Shown: positions 46,781 through 56,434 of the stretch, piece by piece
Layout of the letters: each line of letters opens with the position of its first letter
How positions within the stretch are numbered: position 1 is the stretch's first letter
Assembly (NCBI GenBank): GCA_022432975.1
Contig: CM039512.1
Coordinates: forward strand, 34,345,730 to 34,409,729
DNA length: 64,000 nt
DNA from: Begonia masoniana
Taxonomy: Eukaryota > Streptophyta > Magnoliopsida > Cucurbitales > Begoniaceae
Direction of reading: 5' to 3'
Notes under the pieces: generated by a model
Told to the model about the DNA's origin: nothing
Seen by the model: the letters and a program-made list of their open reading frames with translations, nothing else
Databases searched by the model: none
Program-made: the position numbers and the translations under genes

Positions 46781-47526
46781 GCCTGACCTGAGACTTTCTA
46801 TTTGCCCTTCTGGCCCTTTCCATGGCCACTCTTGGTTGTGCTAGGTCCTGCACCACTGCTATAGAAGGATTGGTCTCTAAACTCACTAAACCTCTATTGC
46901 GGGTAAGGATTGGACCCGTAGCTTTGTCGATACCCAGTCTGCCTCTTAAAATATGAACTGGTCAGCTGATAATGAGGATAATATGATGGTCGAATGTTGA
47001 CGACTGTTGTGGAGTAAAAATTTATTGCCCATGATATTGCTGAAAAGGCTGTCTACCAGAACCATGTTTGTCTCCAGTAGTAGCCCGAACAGCACTATTG
47101 TGAGAAGAGGTGAAGGACTGATGTGGCGGCTATTGTTGCTTGTTCTGTGAGCAATTCCTCCTCAAATGCCCTAGTTGTTCACAACAATGACAAGTGTAGG
47201 GGTTGTATCGACCATTGCCAGATGATCCACTACTAGCACCTGGGGTCTGACTTTCACTGGATATTTATTCCTAAAATCTCCTCTAGTTGTTCGTTACCTT
47301 CCTCTCTTCTTTCTTTGCCAACTTCTTCTGGAAGCTCTAATAGTTGGCATCAAACACCCTCTCCATTCTCTGAGTGGCCTAAAAAACTTCTAGAAGAGAG
47401 TCATACTTATTTAAAGCTAAACCCTGTTGTAGCTTCGGCCTCAAGCCCTACAAAAACTTCACTATTTGACTTCACTGTGAAATTACCTTAAGGTATGAAA
47501 AAGCTCTTAGAACCGAACATAGTATT
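46781..47526 (-). pseudogene. gag: Gag C-terminal part and zinc knuckle of element I
   Basis: On the minus strand, decayed gag reading near 47480-47300 (RPKLQQGLALNKYDSLLEVF, then KKLAKKEERK) is followed near 47210-47155 by NPYTCHCCEQLGHLRRNC, a CCHC zinc knuckle. A Q/S/T-rich linker and VRATTGDKHGSGRQ follow. Stops are frequent. Element C interrupts at 47527, and the rest of this gag would lie beyond the window. Confidence 0.72.
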
Positions 47527-49982
47527 TGTAACGACCCTATTACTGTACCCAATTTTACCGTACAAATTTTTCTTTTTTTTTTATACTTAAACTTTAACCT
47601 AACGTTCGAGCGGAAATTAAACTTTAAAAATCGGAATTGAAACCGAAATCGTTATAGTCGTTTCATTTAAAACAAACCTTAAAACAATTTAAAACTATTA
47701 AAAACAATCAGCCAGTGAAACAAGACAAAAACATGGGCAGAAGGGGCAATCGCACCCCTAAAATGAAGGGGCGATCGCTGGTTTTGCCAGCGATCGCCTC
47801 ACCAGGCGATCTGTGATCGCGGCGCGACCAAGAGGGGCGATCGATCGTCCCTTATTGGGCGATCGATCGTCACACGCTCTGGAATTCTTCCAGAGCGTGG
47901 CGACCCATGGGCGATCGATCCCCACCCTTGGGTGATCGATCGCCATGTCCTCTGGATTTTCTAAAGGACAGGCGCTCCTCTTTCCTTCTTTCTTCTCCAG
48001 CACACCAATACTTCTAACACACTTTTTCACAATTCCTTCAACAAAATTTTGCTTACATCTGAACCATACATTCCAACATGAATTCACTCAAAATATCGTC
48101 CAAAACAACAACTCTAAACACGTTTAAAAACATAGCCTAGTTTCATAAAAACAAACCGCGTGGATATGTTTAAAAACCAAACATTTCCCTAATACCACAC
48201 ATTTACAAAATACATTTTCAAAACGTTTAAAAACTCAAAACATAACCTATCCACTATCCAGAACCAAACATCCTAAAATATTTCTAACTATACAATGGTT
48301 CACAACCAACCCAATTCGCCCAAAAAAACCTCAAAGTACCTAACCGTTACCCCCCACGGGTCAAAACACGCGTCGACTGCCCATGCACACCACCGCAGTC
48401 GTTCTCCTTCAACCATCCGGTACATCGGGTGGAGGAACGTCGTCCTCACCTGCTTCGATATCACCTACACCATATAGACACACTATGAGCTAAAGGCTCA
48501 GTAAGTTTCATAAATATAAATGCATGTTGTGCATATGAGTTTCAGAAATCATGCAACTTTTTCTTTTCATTACGTCGCAGACAGAATGTCACCGAGGTCT
48601 CAGCCTATTAGATGGAGAGGACACATCCCGCGGTCGGACTGCCCTCTTCACCTAACGAGGGGGGTACACACTCACACCCGTAACAGCCGTGCCTGAGCCC
48701 CACCTCGCATAACCAGATATAGATTACATAGATTCATTACGTTCAGTCATTTCATTTTCTTAAACACGTGCAGAAATTCGTTTTCATGCTATTTTAAAAT
48801 ACATGATGCATGAACAGTTATAGACATGAAGTAAACAAACATATTAAGTACCATCAAGACAATAAAAGAAATTAAAACCACATCCTATAAAAGAACTAAA
48901 CCTAACTACCCAACCTACGCATTTAAACAAATGATTCTCCAAAGATCCTCGACGCAACATCAACGTACGGTGTAGGCCTCTCGGCCAAGTAAGTCACGAG
49001 AACTTACCTTGTGCGCGCTGAACTTTGAGCTCCGTCCACGAGCGTTGTTCGTCTGAGGCAAAACATAACAGTTGTCGTTAAAACGAGATTTAAACCATTA
49101 AACGTCCAAATTTAACGAAACCTTAACTAAGAAAATTTTTCTAAAATTCTAACTTAACTCTTTGAGACATTTTATCGAGCAATTCATGCTCGTGAACTTC
49201 TAAACTCCATTGACGGAAATTTCTCAAACCTCAAATATCTGATTTTCAATCTAAATGCCGTATACACTCTAGATTTCGTCCAATAACGCTCGATACTTCC
49301 GTTATATTCATAAACACAATAAACCTAACGATTTCTAACTCTAACTCGCGTTTTTAACGAAATCCTAAACGAAACCCTAATCGTTAAACGCTCCAAAAAC
49401 TACGAATAATCTTTCTAAAACCATCAAATCTTACCTAGAGTCGAGTTTGGGGAAGGAAACGTGAAGAACAGAGGAGGAACAATCGTCAGAAATTGAGTCG
49501 TCGTGAGGGAATCGCCGGAGGAGGAAGATCGCAGAGGAGAAAAAGGCGTGGAGTGCTGGAGAAGAAGAAGAAGAAATATGTTTTTAATTAAAATTTTGAC
49601 TTTGCAAATTACCATTTTGCCCTTTTTTTGATTTTCTATTTGTTTCGTTCTTCGTTTTGTTAATTAACAAACGATTTGGCTTCTCCAAATTTCCTTATTT
49701 CACCAATAACTTCAACTTATTATCAGGGTTCTATTAAAACTGTTCGTTCGCAATTTGGGCTCCGTTTACTATTTTTACCAAAGTATCCTTTATATTACGA
49801 TAAACGTAATTTTTGTTAAATTAGCGTTAAACTCCTAAAATTCCCAAAATATTCTTAAAATCCTTATAAATCATTAGGATCATAATAACGCTTTCTTTTC
49901 GTAAAATGGACTTGATTTGACATAGTAACAAAAATGTCATTATATTATGAAATTACAAAATCCCGTAAATCCGGGTGTTACA
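47527..49982 (-). repeat. Left (3') LTR of element C, 2456 bp
   Basis: The ends are TGTAACGACCC and GGGTGTTACA. On the minus strand it has TCTAG|GTAAG at 49430-49438, AAG|GTAAGTTC at 49004-49012 beside GGCCGAGAGGCCTACACC, the acceptor-like ATGGTGTAG|GTGAT at 48460-48473, the box AACCGCGTGGATATG at 48155, and hairpins with CGATCGATCG at 47762-47960. The PPT on its internal side is AGGTGGATGGAA (minus, 49983-49994). Confidence 0.92.
47762..47960. repeat. Palindrome and hairpin cluster in the left LTR of C
   Basis: GGCGATCGCTGG/CCAGCGATCGCC forms 12-bp arms with a 5-base loop at about 47770-47798. CGCTCTGGAA/TTCCAGAGCG forms 10-bp arms with a 3-base loop at about 47875-47897. GTCCTCTGGA lies near 47950 with a degraded partner. 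Between them are GGGCGATCGATCGTC-type units. The right LTR (55775-56010) has an extra 39 bases with one more GGGCGATCGATCGCCC unit. Confidence 0.88.
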
Positions 49983-50022
49983 TTCCATCCACCTTATTTA
50001 AAATTTTGTCCTCAAAATTTTA

Positions 50023-50265
50023 TTACACAAACAACTCGGGATACCTAGCCATCATATCTTGCTGTCGCTCCCAAGTCGCCTCTTCAACCTCGTGGTTCCG
50101 CCATAGGACTTTAACTAGTGGAATCTCTTTGTTGCGCAAAACTTTGATGGAAGACTCCAAAATACGTACTGGCTTCTCCTCATAAGTCAAGGTAGGCTGT
50201 ACCTCGATCTCTCTTGTCTCCATAATATGCGATGGATCGCGCAAACACTTCTGGAGCATAGACAC
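50023..50265 (-). pseudogene. pol: Chromodomain at the integrase C-terminus of element C
   Basis: The frame reads SMLQKCLRDPSHI, then ILESSIKVLRNKEIPLVKVLWRNHEVEEATWERQQDMMARYPELF. The pattern VLWRNH..EEATWE is the chromodomain of Tekay-type chromoviruses, thought to bind histone marks and guide insertion into heterochromatin. A small deletion near 50270, where HDVFHVSML is expected, shifts the frame relative to the upstream integrase. Confidence 0.92.
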
Positions 50266-51539
50266 ATCAACACGTCGTGGATGCCTTCCATTGAAGATGG
50301 AAGATGTAGTTGATAAGCCATCTTCCCGACCTTCTTCAAAATAGGGAAGGGCCCAACATACCGAGGGTTCAGCTTGCCCTTCCTTCCGAATCTCATAACA
50401 CCTTTAAACGGAGAAACTTTCAAGTAAACCTCATCACCTTCTTCGAATTCCAGTTCCCTCCGTCTCGTGTCAGCATAGCTCTTCTGTCGACTCTGAGCTA
50501 TCTCGATACGCTGTCTAATAATGACAATCTTCTCTGCCGTCTGCTGTAGGATCTCGGGACCAACAATTTTGGCTTCACCAACCTCGTCCCAATATAGTGG
50601 AGATCTACACTTTCGTCCATACAAAGCCTCGTACGGAGCCATACCAATGGTAGCCTGGAAGCTGTTGTTATAAGAAAACTCGATCAGTGGCAAATACCTG
50701 CTCCACGTTCCCTGAAATTCCAACACACAAGCTCTGAGCATAGCCTCTAGAATCTGATTTGTTCTCTCTGTCTGACCATCAACCTGAGGATGAAATGTCG
50801 TGCTGAAATTCAGTTGAGTCCTCATAGCTCTGTGCAGACTCTTCCAGAACTTCAATGTAAATCTCGGATCTCAATCTGAGACAATAGAAACTGGCACTCC
50901 ATGCAGTCTCACAACCTCCTGTACATAAAGCTCGGCGAGCTGGTCCATCGAAGATGTCATCTTCACAGATAAGAAGTGAGCCGACTTTGTCAATCGGTCC
51001 ACAATCACCCAGATGCCGTCATGACCTTTCGTCGTCCTTGGGAGCCCCACAATAAAATCCATGGAGATCTGCTCATATTTCCACTCTGGAATAGGCAGTG
51101 GCTGTAGTGTTCTGGCCTGCCTCTGGTGTTCTGCTTTCACCTGTTGACAAACTAAACAAGTTTCGATATATTTGGCGCCCTCTCTCTTCATGTTTGGCAA
51201 CCAGAAGTGTTGTTTTAAGTCCCGGTACATCTTGGTACTTCCCGGGTGCACAAAATAAGCTGAAGAATGTGCCTCAGCCAATATCTCCTTCCTTAGCTCC
51301 TCATCGTTAGGCACGTACCACCTATGCCTGAATTTCAGAATACCATCCTCTGATAAATGGAATTCCGACGAATCCTCGGATGTCAAGCCCAACCGAAACT
51401 CCTCGCACTCCATATCTTTCTGCTGAGCTTCACGTATTTTGTCCAAAATAGTCGGCTTGAGAGAAATGTTGGTGAGCATACTGGACAACTCTGCCACTAT
51501 CTCAACATCGAACCTCTCAATCTCAGACCGCAATGTAAC
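50266..51539 (-). pseudogene. pol: Integrase of element C (one stop, then a frameshift)
   Basis: The HHCC zinc domain shows EAHSSAYFVHPGSTKMYRDL and ETCLVCQQVKAEHQ. The catalytic core shows MDFIVGLPRT, IVSD followed by TGA in place of the usual arginine, then DPRF, and GQTERTNQILE, so the D-D-E residues remain. The core is followed by YALYGRKCRSP-like residues and the GDEVYLKVSPFKGVMRFGRKGKLNPRYVGPF motif. TGA at 50868 fits CGA-to-TGA. Integrase inserts the cDNA in the nucleus. Confidence 0.92.
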
Positions 51540-52700
51540 CTACATCGCTGCAAGTGAAGGCTGACTCGCAGAAGGCATTCGGCTTAAAGCATCAGCGACC
51601 TTGTTCACCTTCCCTGGATGGTACTTGATATCGAAATCATAGTCTTTCACGAACTCCAGCCACCTTCTTTGTCTCATATTAAGTTCCTTCTGTGTAAATA
51701 AGTACTTCAAGCTCTTGTGCTCAGAAAATATCTCGCACTGCTCCCCATATAAATAATGTCTCCAAATATTCAGTGCGAAGACCACGGCTGCTAACTCCAG
51801 ATCATGCGTAGGATAATTCTGCTTATATGGCTTCAGTTGTCTAGAAGCATAAGCAATCACCCTACCCTCCTGCATAAGCACACATCCGAGCCCAACTCCG
51901 GACGCATCGCAATATATGCAGAACTTATCACCCTCAACAGGCAATGTCAACACAGGAGCTGTAGTCAATCTCTGCTTTAACTCCATAAAACTATCGTCAC
52001 AAGCAGCCGACCATATAAATTTCTCATTCTTCCGAGTCAAACGAGAGAGAAGAACTGCAATCTTCGAAAGTTCCTCTATGAACTTCCGATAATAGCCAGC
52101 CAACCCAAGAAATCCAAGTACTTCACGCATGTTTGTAGGCTGTGGCCAATCTCTGACCACCTGAATCTTGCTCAGATCTACAGAAACCCCTTCTTCTGAT
52201 ATGATGTAGCCAAGAAAACTGACCAAATCCATCCAAAATTCACATTTGGAGAACTTTGGATACAGCTGGTGTCGTTGCAAAATCCCTAGAACAATCCTCA
52301 ATTGCTCTTCATGCTCCTCCTTCGTCTTAGAATAAATCAATATGTCGTCGATAGAGACTACGACGAACTTGTCCAGATACTCCTTGAAGACTCGGTTCAT
52401 CAAATCCATAAACGCTGCAGGGGCATTGGTAAGTCCAAAAGACATAACTAGGAACTCATAATGCCCATACCTCGTTCGGAATGCCGTTTTCTGAATATCT
52501 TCCTTCCGGACCTTCAATTGATAATAACCCGAGCATAGGTCAATCCTGGAAAATACTCGGGCACCCTGTAGTTGATCAAACAAATCATCGATCCGTGGAA
52601 GTGGATACTTATTCTTCACTGTAAGCTTATTCAGCTCCCTGTAATCCACACGCATCCTAAGTGTCCCGTCTTTCTTCTTGACGAATAGAACGGGCGCACC
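51540..52700 (-). pseudogene. pol: Reverse transcriptase and RNase H of element C
   Basis: This 371-codon open stretch carries [55 protein letters not shown] and SIDDILIYS with both catalytic aspartates. RNase H follows with [28 protein letters not shown] and [10 protein letters not shown]. The third catalytic residue, normally D in (S/T)DHK, is E. A TAG at 52698-52700 replaces the tryptophan of PWGAPVLF, and another stop lies at 51537-51539. Confidence 0.93.
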
Positions 52701-53495
52701 CTAGGGTAAAACACTGGGTCGAATAAACCCCTTGTCTAGCAACTCCTCCAACTGAGATTTCAACTCTTTCAACTCAGCAGGCGCCAATCTATACGCATTC
52801 TTTGACACTGGCGCCGAACTAGGATAAACATCAATCACAAATTCAATCTCCCGGTCTGGTGGTAAACCAGGGAGATCATCAAGGAAGATCTCAGAGAATT
52901 CTCTGACTATAGGAGTGTCACTCGGCTTTACTTCGCTGAGCAACTGAGTATCAAGTACTGTGGCCAAATAAATAGAGCACTCAAATTTAAACTGCTCGTT
53001 GACCTTCATGGAATAAGAGATAGGCGATCCACTCAATCGGTTCATCGCCTGATAAGAAAACTCGGCTTTACCCGGGGGTCGAAAGGTCATAATCCCGGAT
53101 CGACAATCGATGGTGGTGAAATTCTGTGATAGCCAGTCCATCCCTAAGATAACATCATAGATCTCTATGCCCATAACAATCAGGCGAGCATAAAGGGTAG
53201 CATCCCCCACTGAGACGACATTGCCCTGAAGAATACGATCCGACTGCATATGCTCTCCCGAAGGAAGCATCACCCTATACTCGACCTCTGCTAACTCAGA
53301 CGCTAACCCCAATCTAGCCATGCAAGCAGTGGAAATAAAAGAGCACGTAGCCCCCGTGTCTATCAAAGAAAATTCCGCTACACCCATAATCAAAATGGTA
53401 CCTGCTATCACGAAAGGCTGAGCCTCATCATCAATATCGCCGGGCTCAATGAATGCAAAGATTCTCGGCATAACCCTTCTCTGGTCTCCGCCCAA
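52701..53495 (-). pseudogene. pol: Protease and pre-RT linker of element C
   Basis: The 264-codon open stretch shows GVAEFSLIDTGATCSFIS with the DTG active site, YDVILGMDWLSQNFTTIDC, and the linker [25 protein letters not shown] and [25 protein letters not shown]. Protease matures the polyprotein in the particle. It is in frame with gag upstream and with RT downstream apart from single stop codons. Confidence 0.92.
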
Positions 53496-54478
53496 CTGAT
53501 CTCAGCCCGGCTGTGGGCAATCTCTGAAAAAATGACCAACTTCACCACATCTATAGCATTTGTTAGTGCCAACCCGACACTCTCCACTGTGCTCTCGCTG
53601 ACATATGAGGCACCAAGGTATCTGTGGAGTCCTCTGTACTTGTTTGCCCTTGCCTCAATCGTTTCCTCCGTCTAGAGGCCTCTTTACACCCCTTTGCTGC
53701 TGTTAGGGCTGTTGTGCTCTTGGTTTCCATCCTCGGTTTTGAGACTGAGGGCGGATCTCACGGAAGAAGCCCTTAACTGGCTCCCTCGGTCTAACATAAG
53801 TTGCCCTGGCAGCCTTGAAGTCCAGAGCTCTAGCTGCAATATCAGAATAAGGCACGTCTATAATTCCCGACACAACCATGTTCATCTTGATCTCAGGATT
53901 CAACCCCTCCATAAACTGATGCACCTTATCTTCATTGTCGCTGACAAGACGCGGTGCAAAACGTGACAAAGCCTCAAATTTATGAATATATTCAGCAACT
54001 GAACCTATTTGCTTCAGCTGCGTAAACTCGTTTCTCTTAGCCACCCTCACCGTGCGGCTGAAATACTTATCAAAGAATACGGTCTTGAACCGTTCCCAGG
54101 TCATAACCGATACATCCGTCGTCGACTTGATCAAATCCTACTAGAAACGGTCATCTAACACCAAATAGAAGGTGACATAGGCCACCTTGCTCCCGTTCCC
54201 TACCTCTGCATATCCTCCTAGCATATCCTCCATCACCCTGATCCATTCCTCAGCAACTGTTGGATCTGATGATCAGCCGTCAAATACTGGAGGTCGGAGG
54301 CTTTGGAATTTCTGCATGCCCTGATTATTAGGAACCACCAAATCTTGGGCCCTCAGTTCTCTCGGTTCACTAGATTCTCGATTTGTTGCGCCTGTTGGTT
54401 CATGTGTTGAGACTGACGGTCCAACAATTTCGTAAGTCTGTCTAAGGCGTCGTCTCTAAGATCTTTTCCTCGAACCAT
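53496..54478 (-). pseudogene. gag: Gag of element C (stops and one frameshift)
   Basis: The start at 54478 gives MVRGKDLRDDALDRL. A frameshift near 54355 moves reading into the frame of pol. Core motifs are SLRPPVFDG, TVAEEWIRVMEDML, STTDVSVMTWERFKTVFFDKYF, GSVAEYIHKFEAL and KVHQFMEGLNPEI. Two zinc knuckles, CLICQREHSGEC and CYRCGEVGHFFRDC, precede protease. Stops include a TAGTAG pair at about 54135-54140, expected to be tryptophan codons (compare LWWDTV in A), and TAA/TGA codons near 53702, 53663 and 53504, fitting C-to-T or G-to-A change. Confidence 0.88.
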
Positions 54479-54624
54479 TTTGTATAAAGCCTATAAAAGT
54501 TAAAAAGATAATCCTAAGAAACAAAACAAAGAGATAAAATAGAATGTACTTACAGTTGAAGAAGGACGTTCGCGTAGTGGCATGCGCAGTCGAGCAGTCT
54601 ACAGAACCATTTTTAAAACCCGGG

Positions 54625-54637
54625 GGCTCTGATACCA
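54625..54637 (-). promoter_or_regulatory. Primer-binding site of element C
   Basis: The minus strand reads TGGTATCAGAGCC, an exact initiator-Met tRNA complement, a few bases inside the right (5') LTR. Confidence 0.92.
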
Positions 54638-54642
54638 TAACT

Positions 54643-54657
54643 TGTAACGACCCTATT
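54643..54657 (-). repeat. Right LTR of element C, first 15 bp before Cassandra-2
   Basis: TGTAACGACCCTATT equals the start of the left LTR at 47527. Its last five bases, CTATT, are the target duplicated by Cassandra-2. Confidence 0.9.
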
Positions 54658-55063
54658 TGTGATGACCCGAATGTGCACGTATGAGTACGACTGCGGGGCA
54701 AACCTTGAGTTGCGGGGCAAATCTCGGGACCTAAGCCGAGTTTAGGCGAATCCCGGACTCGAGTATAGGCGAATCCCGGATCGTAAAGAGGGGGTCGTCA
54801 CAATCCCACATCGCTTGGGGAAGTATGTGGAAATGAAACATATGTAAAGAGACCCTCCCAACATAGCAAGACGCGTTTTGGAGCACAATTGGCAACGGAT
54901 CCCATAAGAACTCCGAAGTTAAAAGTGCTTCGGCGAGAGTAATTCCAGGTTGGGTGACCTTTCGGGAAGTGCTCTCGCCAAACAAAGCCGTGAGGGGAGG
55001 ATATTGGGCTGCGACCCAATCCCCGGAGCGGACAATATCTTGCTGGGAAAAAGGGTCGTTACA
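54658..55063 (+). repeat. Left LTR of Cassandra-2
   Basis: It starts TGTGATGACCCG and ends GGTCGTTACA, and contains the 5S-like module at 54876-54979. Confidence 0.94.
54876..54979 (+). ncRNA. 5S rRNA-derived module, Cassandra-2 left LTR (not a 5S gene)
   Basis: The order of 5S-like blocks is kept (GGATCCCATAAGAACTCCGA, GGTTGGGTGACC). The A-box-like part reads AGTTAAAAGTGCTTCGG, where Cassandra-1 and plant 5S have AGTTAAGCGTGCTT. That is a two-base change at GC that may weaken pol III promoter function. Confidence 0.88.
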
Positions 55064-55134
55064 AATGGTATCAGAGCCTGTACCCAACCGGAAATGTGGC
55101 CAACGAGGACGTTGGGCCCCCGAGGGGGGGTGAT

Positions 55135-55540
55135 TGTGATGACCCGAATGTGCACGTATGAGTACGACTGCGGGGCAAACCTTGAGTTGCGGGGCAAACC
55201 TCGGGACCTAAGCCGAGTTTAGGCGAATCCCGGACTCGAGTATAGGCGAATCCCGGGTCGTAAAGAGGGGGTCGTCACAATCCCACATCGCTTGGGGAAG
55301 TATGTGGAAATGAAACATATGTAAAGAGACCCTCCCAACATAGCAAGACGCGTTTTGGAGCACAATTGGCAACGGATCCCATAAGAACTCCGAAGTTAAA
55401 AGTGCTTCGGCGAGAGTAATTCCAGGTTGGGTGACCTTCCGGGAAGTGCTCTCACCAAACAAAGCCGTGAGGGGAGGATATTGGGCTGCGACCCAATCCC
55501 CGGAGCGGACAATATCTTGCTGGGAAAAGGGGTCGTTACA
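55135..55540 (+). repeat. Right LTR of Cassandra-2
   Basis: It has the same 406-bp length as the left LTR, and the same AGTTAAAAGTGC change, showing that the change predates this insertion. The 5S-like module is at 55353-55456. Confidence 0.94.
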
Positions 55541-55545
55541 CTATT

Positions 55546-56434
55546 ACTGTACCCAATTTTACCGTACAATTTTTTTTTTTTTTTATACTTAAACTTTAAC
55601 CTAACGTTCGAGTTGAAATTAAACTTTAAAAATCGGAATTGAAACCAAAATCGTTATAGTCGTTTCATTTAAAACAAACCTTAAAACAATTTAAAAAAAA
55701 ACAATTTAAAACTATTAAAAACAATCAGCCAGTGAAACAAGACAAAAACATGGGCAGAAGGGGCAATCGCCCCCCTAAAATGAAGGGGCGAGCGATTGCC
55801 CGAAACGGGCGATCGATCGCCCATCGGCAATCGCTGGTTTTGCCAGCGATCGCCTCACCAGGCAATCTGTGATCTCGGCGCGACCAAGAGGGGCGATCGA
55901 TCATCCCCTATTGGGCGATCGATCGCCACACGCTCTGGAATTCTTCCAGAGCGTTGCGAGCCATGGGCGATCGATCCCCACCCTTGGGTGATCGATCGCC
56001 ATGTCCTCTGGATTTTCCAGAGGACAGGCGCTCCTCTTTCCTTCCTTCTTTCTTCTCCTGCACACCAATACTCCTAACACACTTTTTCACAATTCCTTCA
56101 ACAAAATTTTGCTTACATCTCAACCATACATTCCAACATAAATTCACTCAAAATGTCGTCCAAAACAACGACTCTAAACACGTTTAAAAACATAGCCTAG
56201 TTTCATAAAAACAAACCGCATGGATATGTTTAAAAATCGAACATTTCCCTAATACCACACATTTACAAAATACATTTTCAAAACGTTTAAAAACTCAAAA
56301 CGTTTAAAAACTCAAAACATAACCTATCCACTATCCAGAACCAAACATCCTAAAATGTTTCTAACTATATAATGGTTCACAACCAACCCAATTCGCCCAA
56401 AAAAACCTCAAAGTACCTAACCGTTACCCCCCAC
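55546..56434 (-). repeat. Right LTR of element C, second part
   Basis: The segment matches 47542-48357 of the left LTR. It includes an extra 39 bases of palindromic sequence near 55790-55830 and a 21-bp tandem duplication (AAAACGTTTAAAAACTC) near 56280-56315 that the left copy lacks. Element D interrupts at 56435. Confidence 0.9.

Larger units (their letters stand above)
54658..55540 (+). mobile_element. Cassandra-2: TRIM retroelement with 5S-like LTRs, inside the LTR of C
   Basis: LTRs of 406 bp at 54658-55063 and 55135-55540 flank a 71-bp internal region with PBS TGGTATCAGAGCC (55066-55078) and a PPT-like GAGGGGGGGTGAT. The CTATT duplication is perfect (54653-54657, 55541-55545). Five transitions separate its two LTRs. 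From ACATCGCTTGGGGAAG onward it matches Cassandra-1. The first 150 or so bases of the LTR are different and carry their own duplications (TGCGGGGCAAA and AGGCGAATCCCGG, twice each). Confidence 0.96.
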
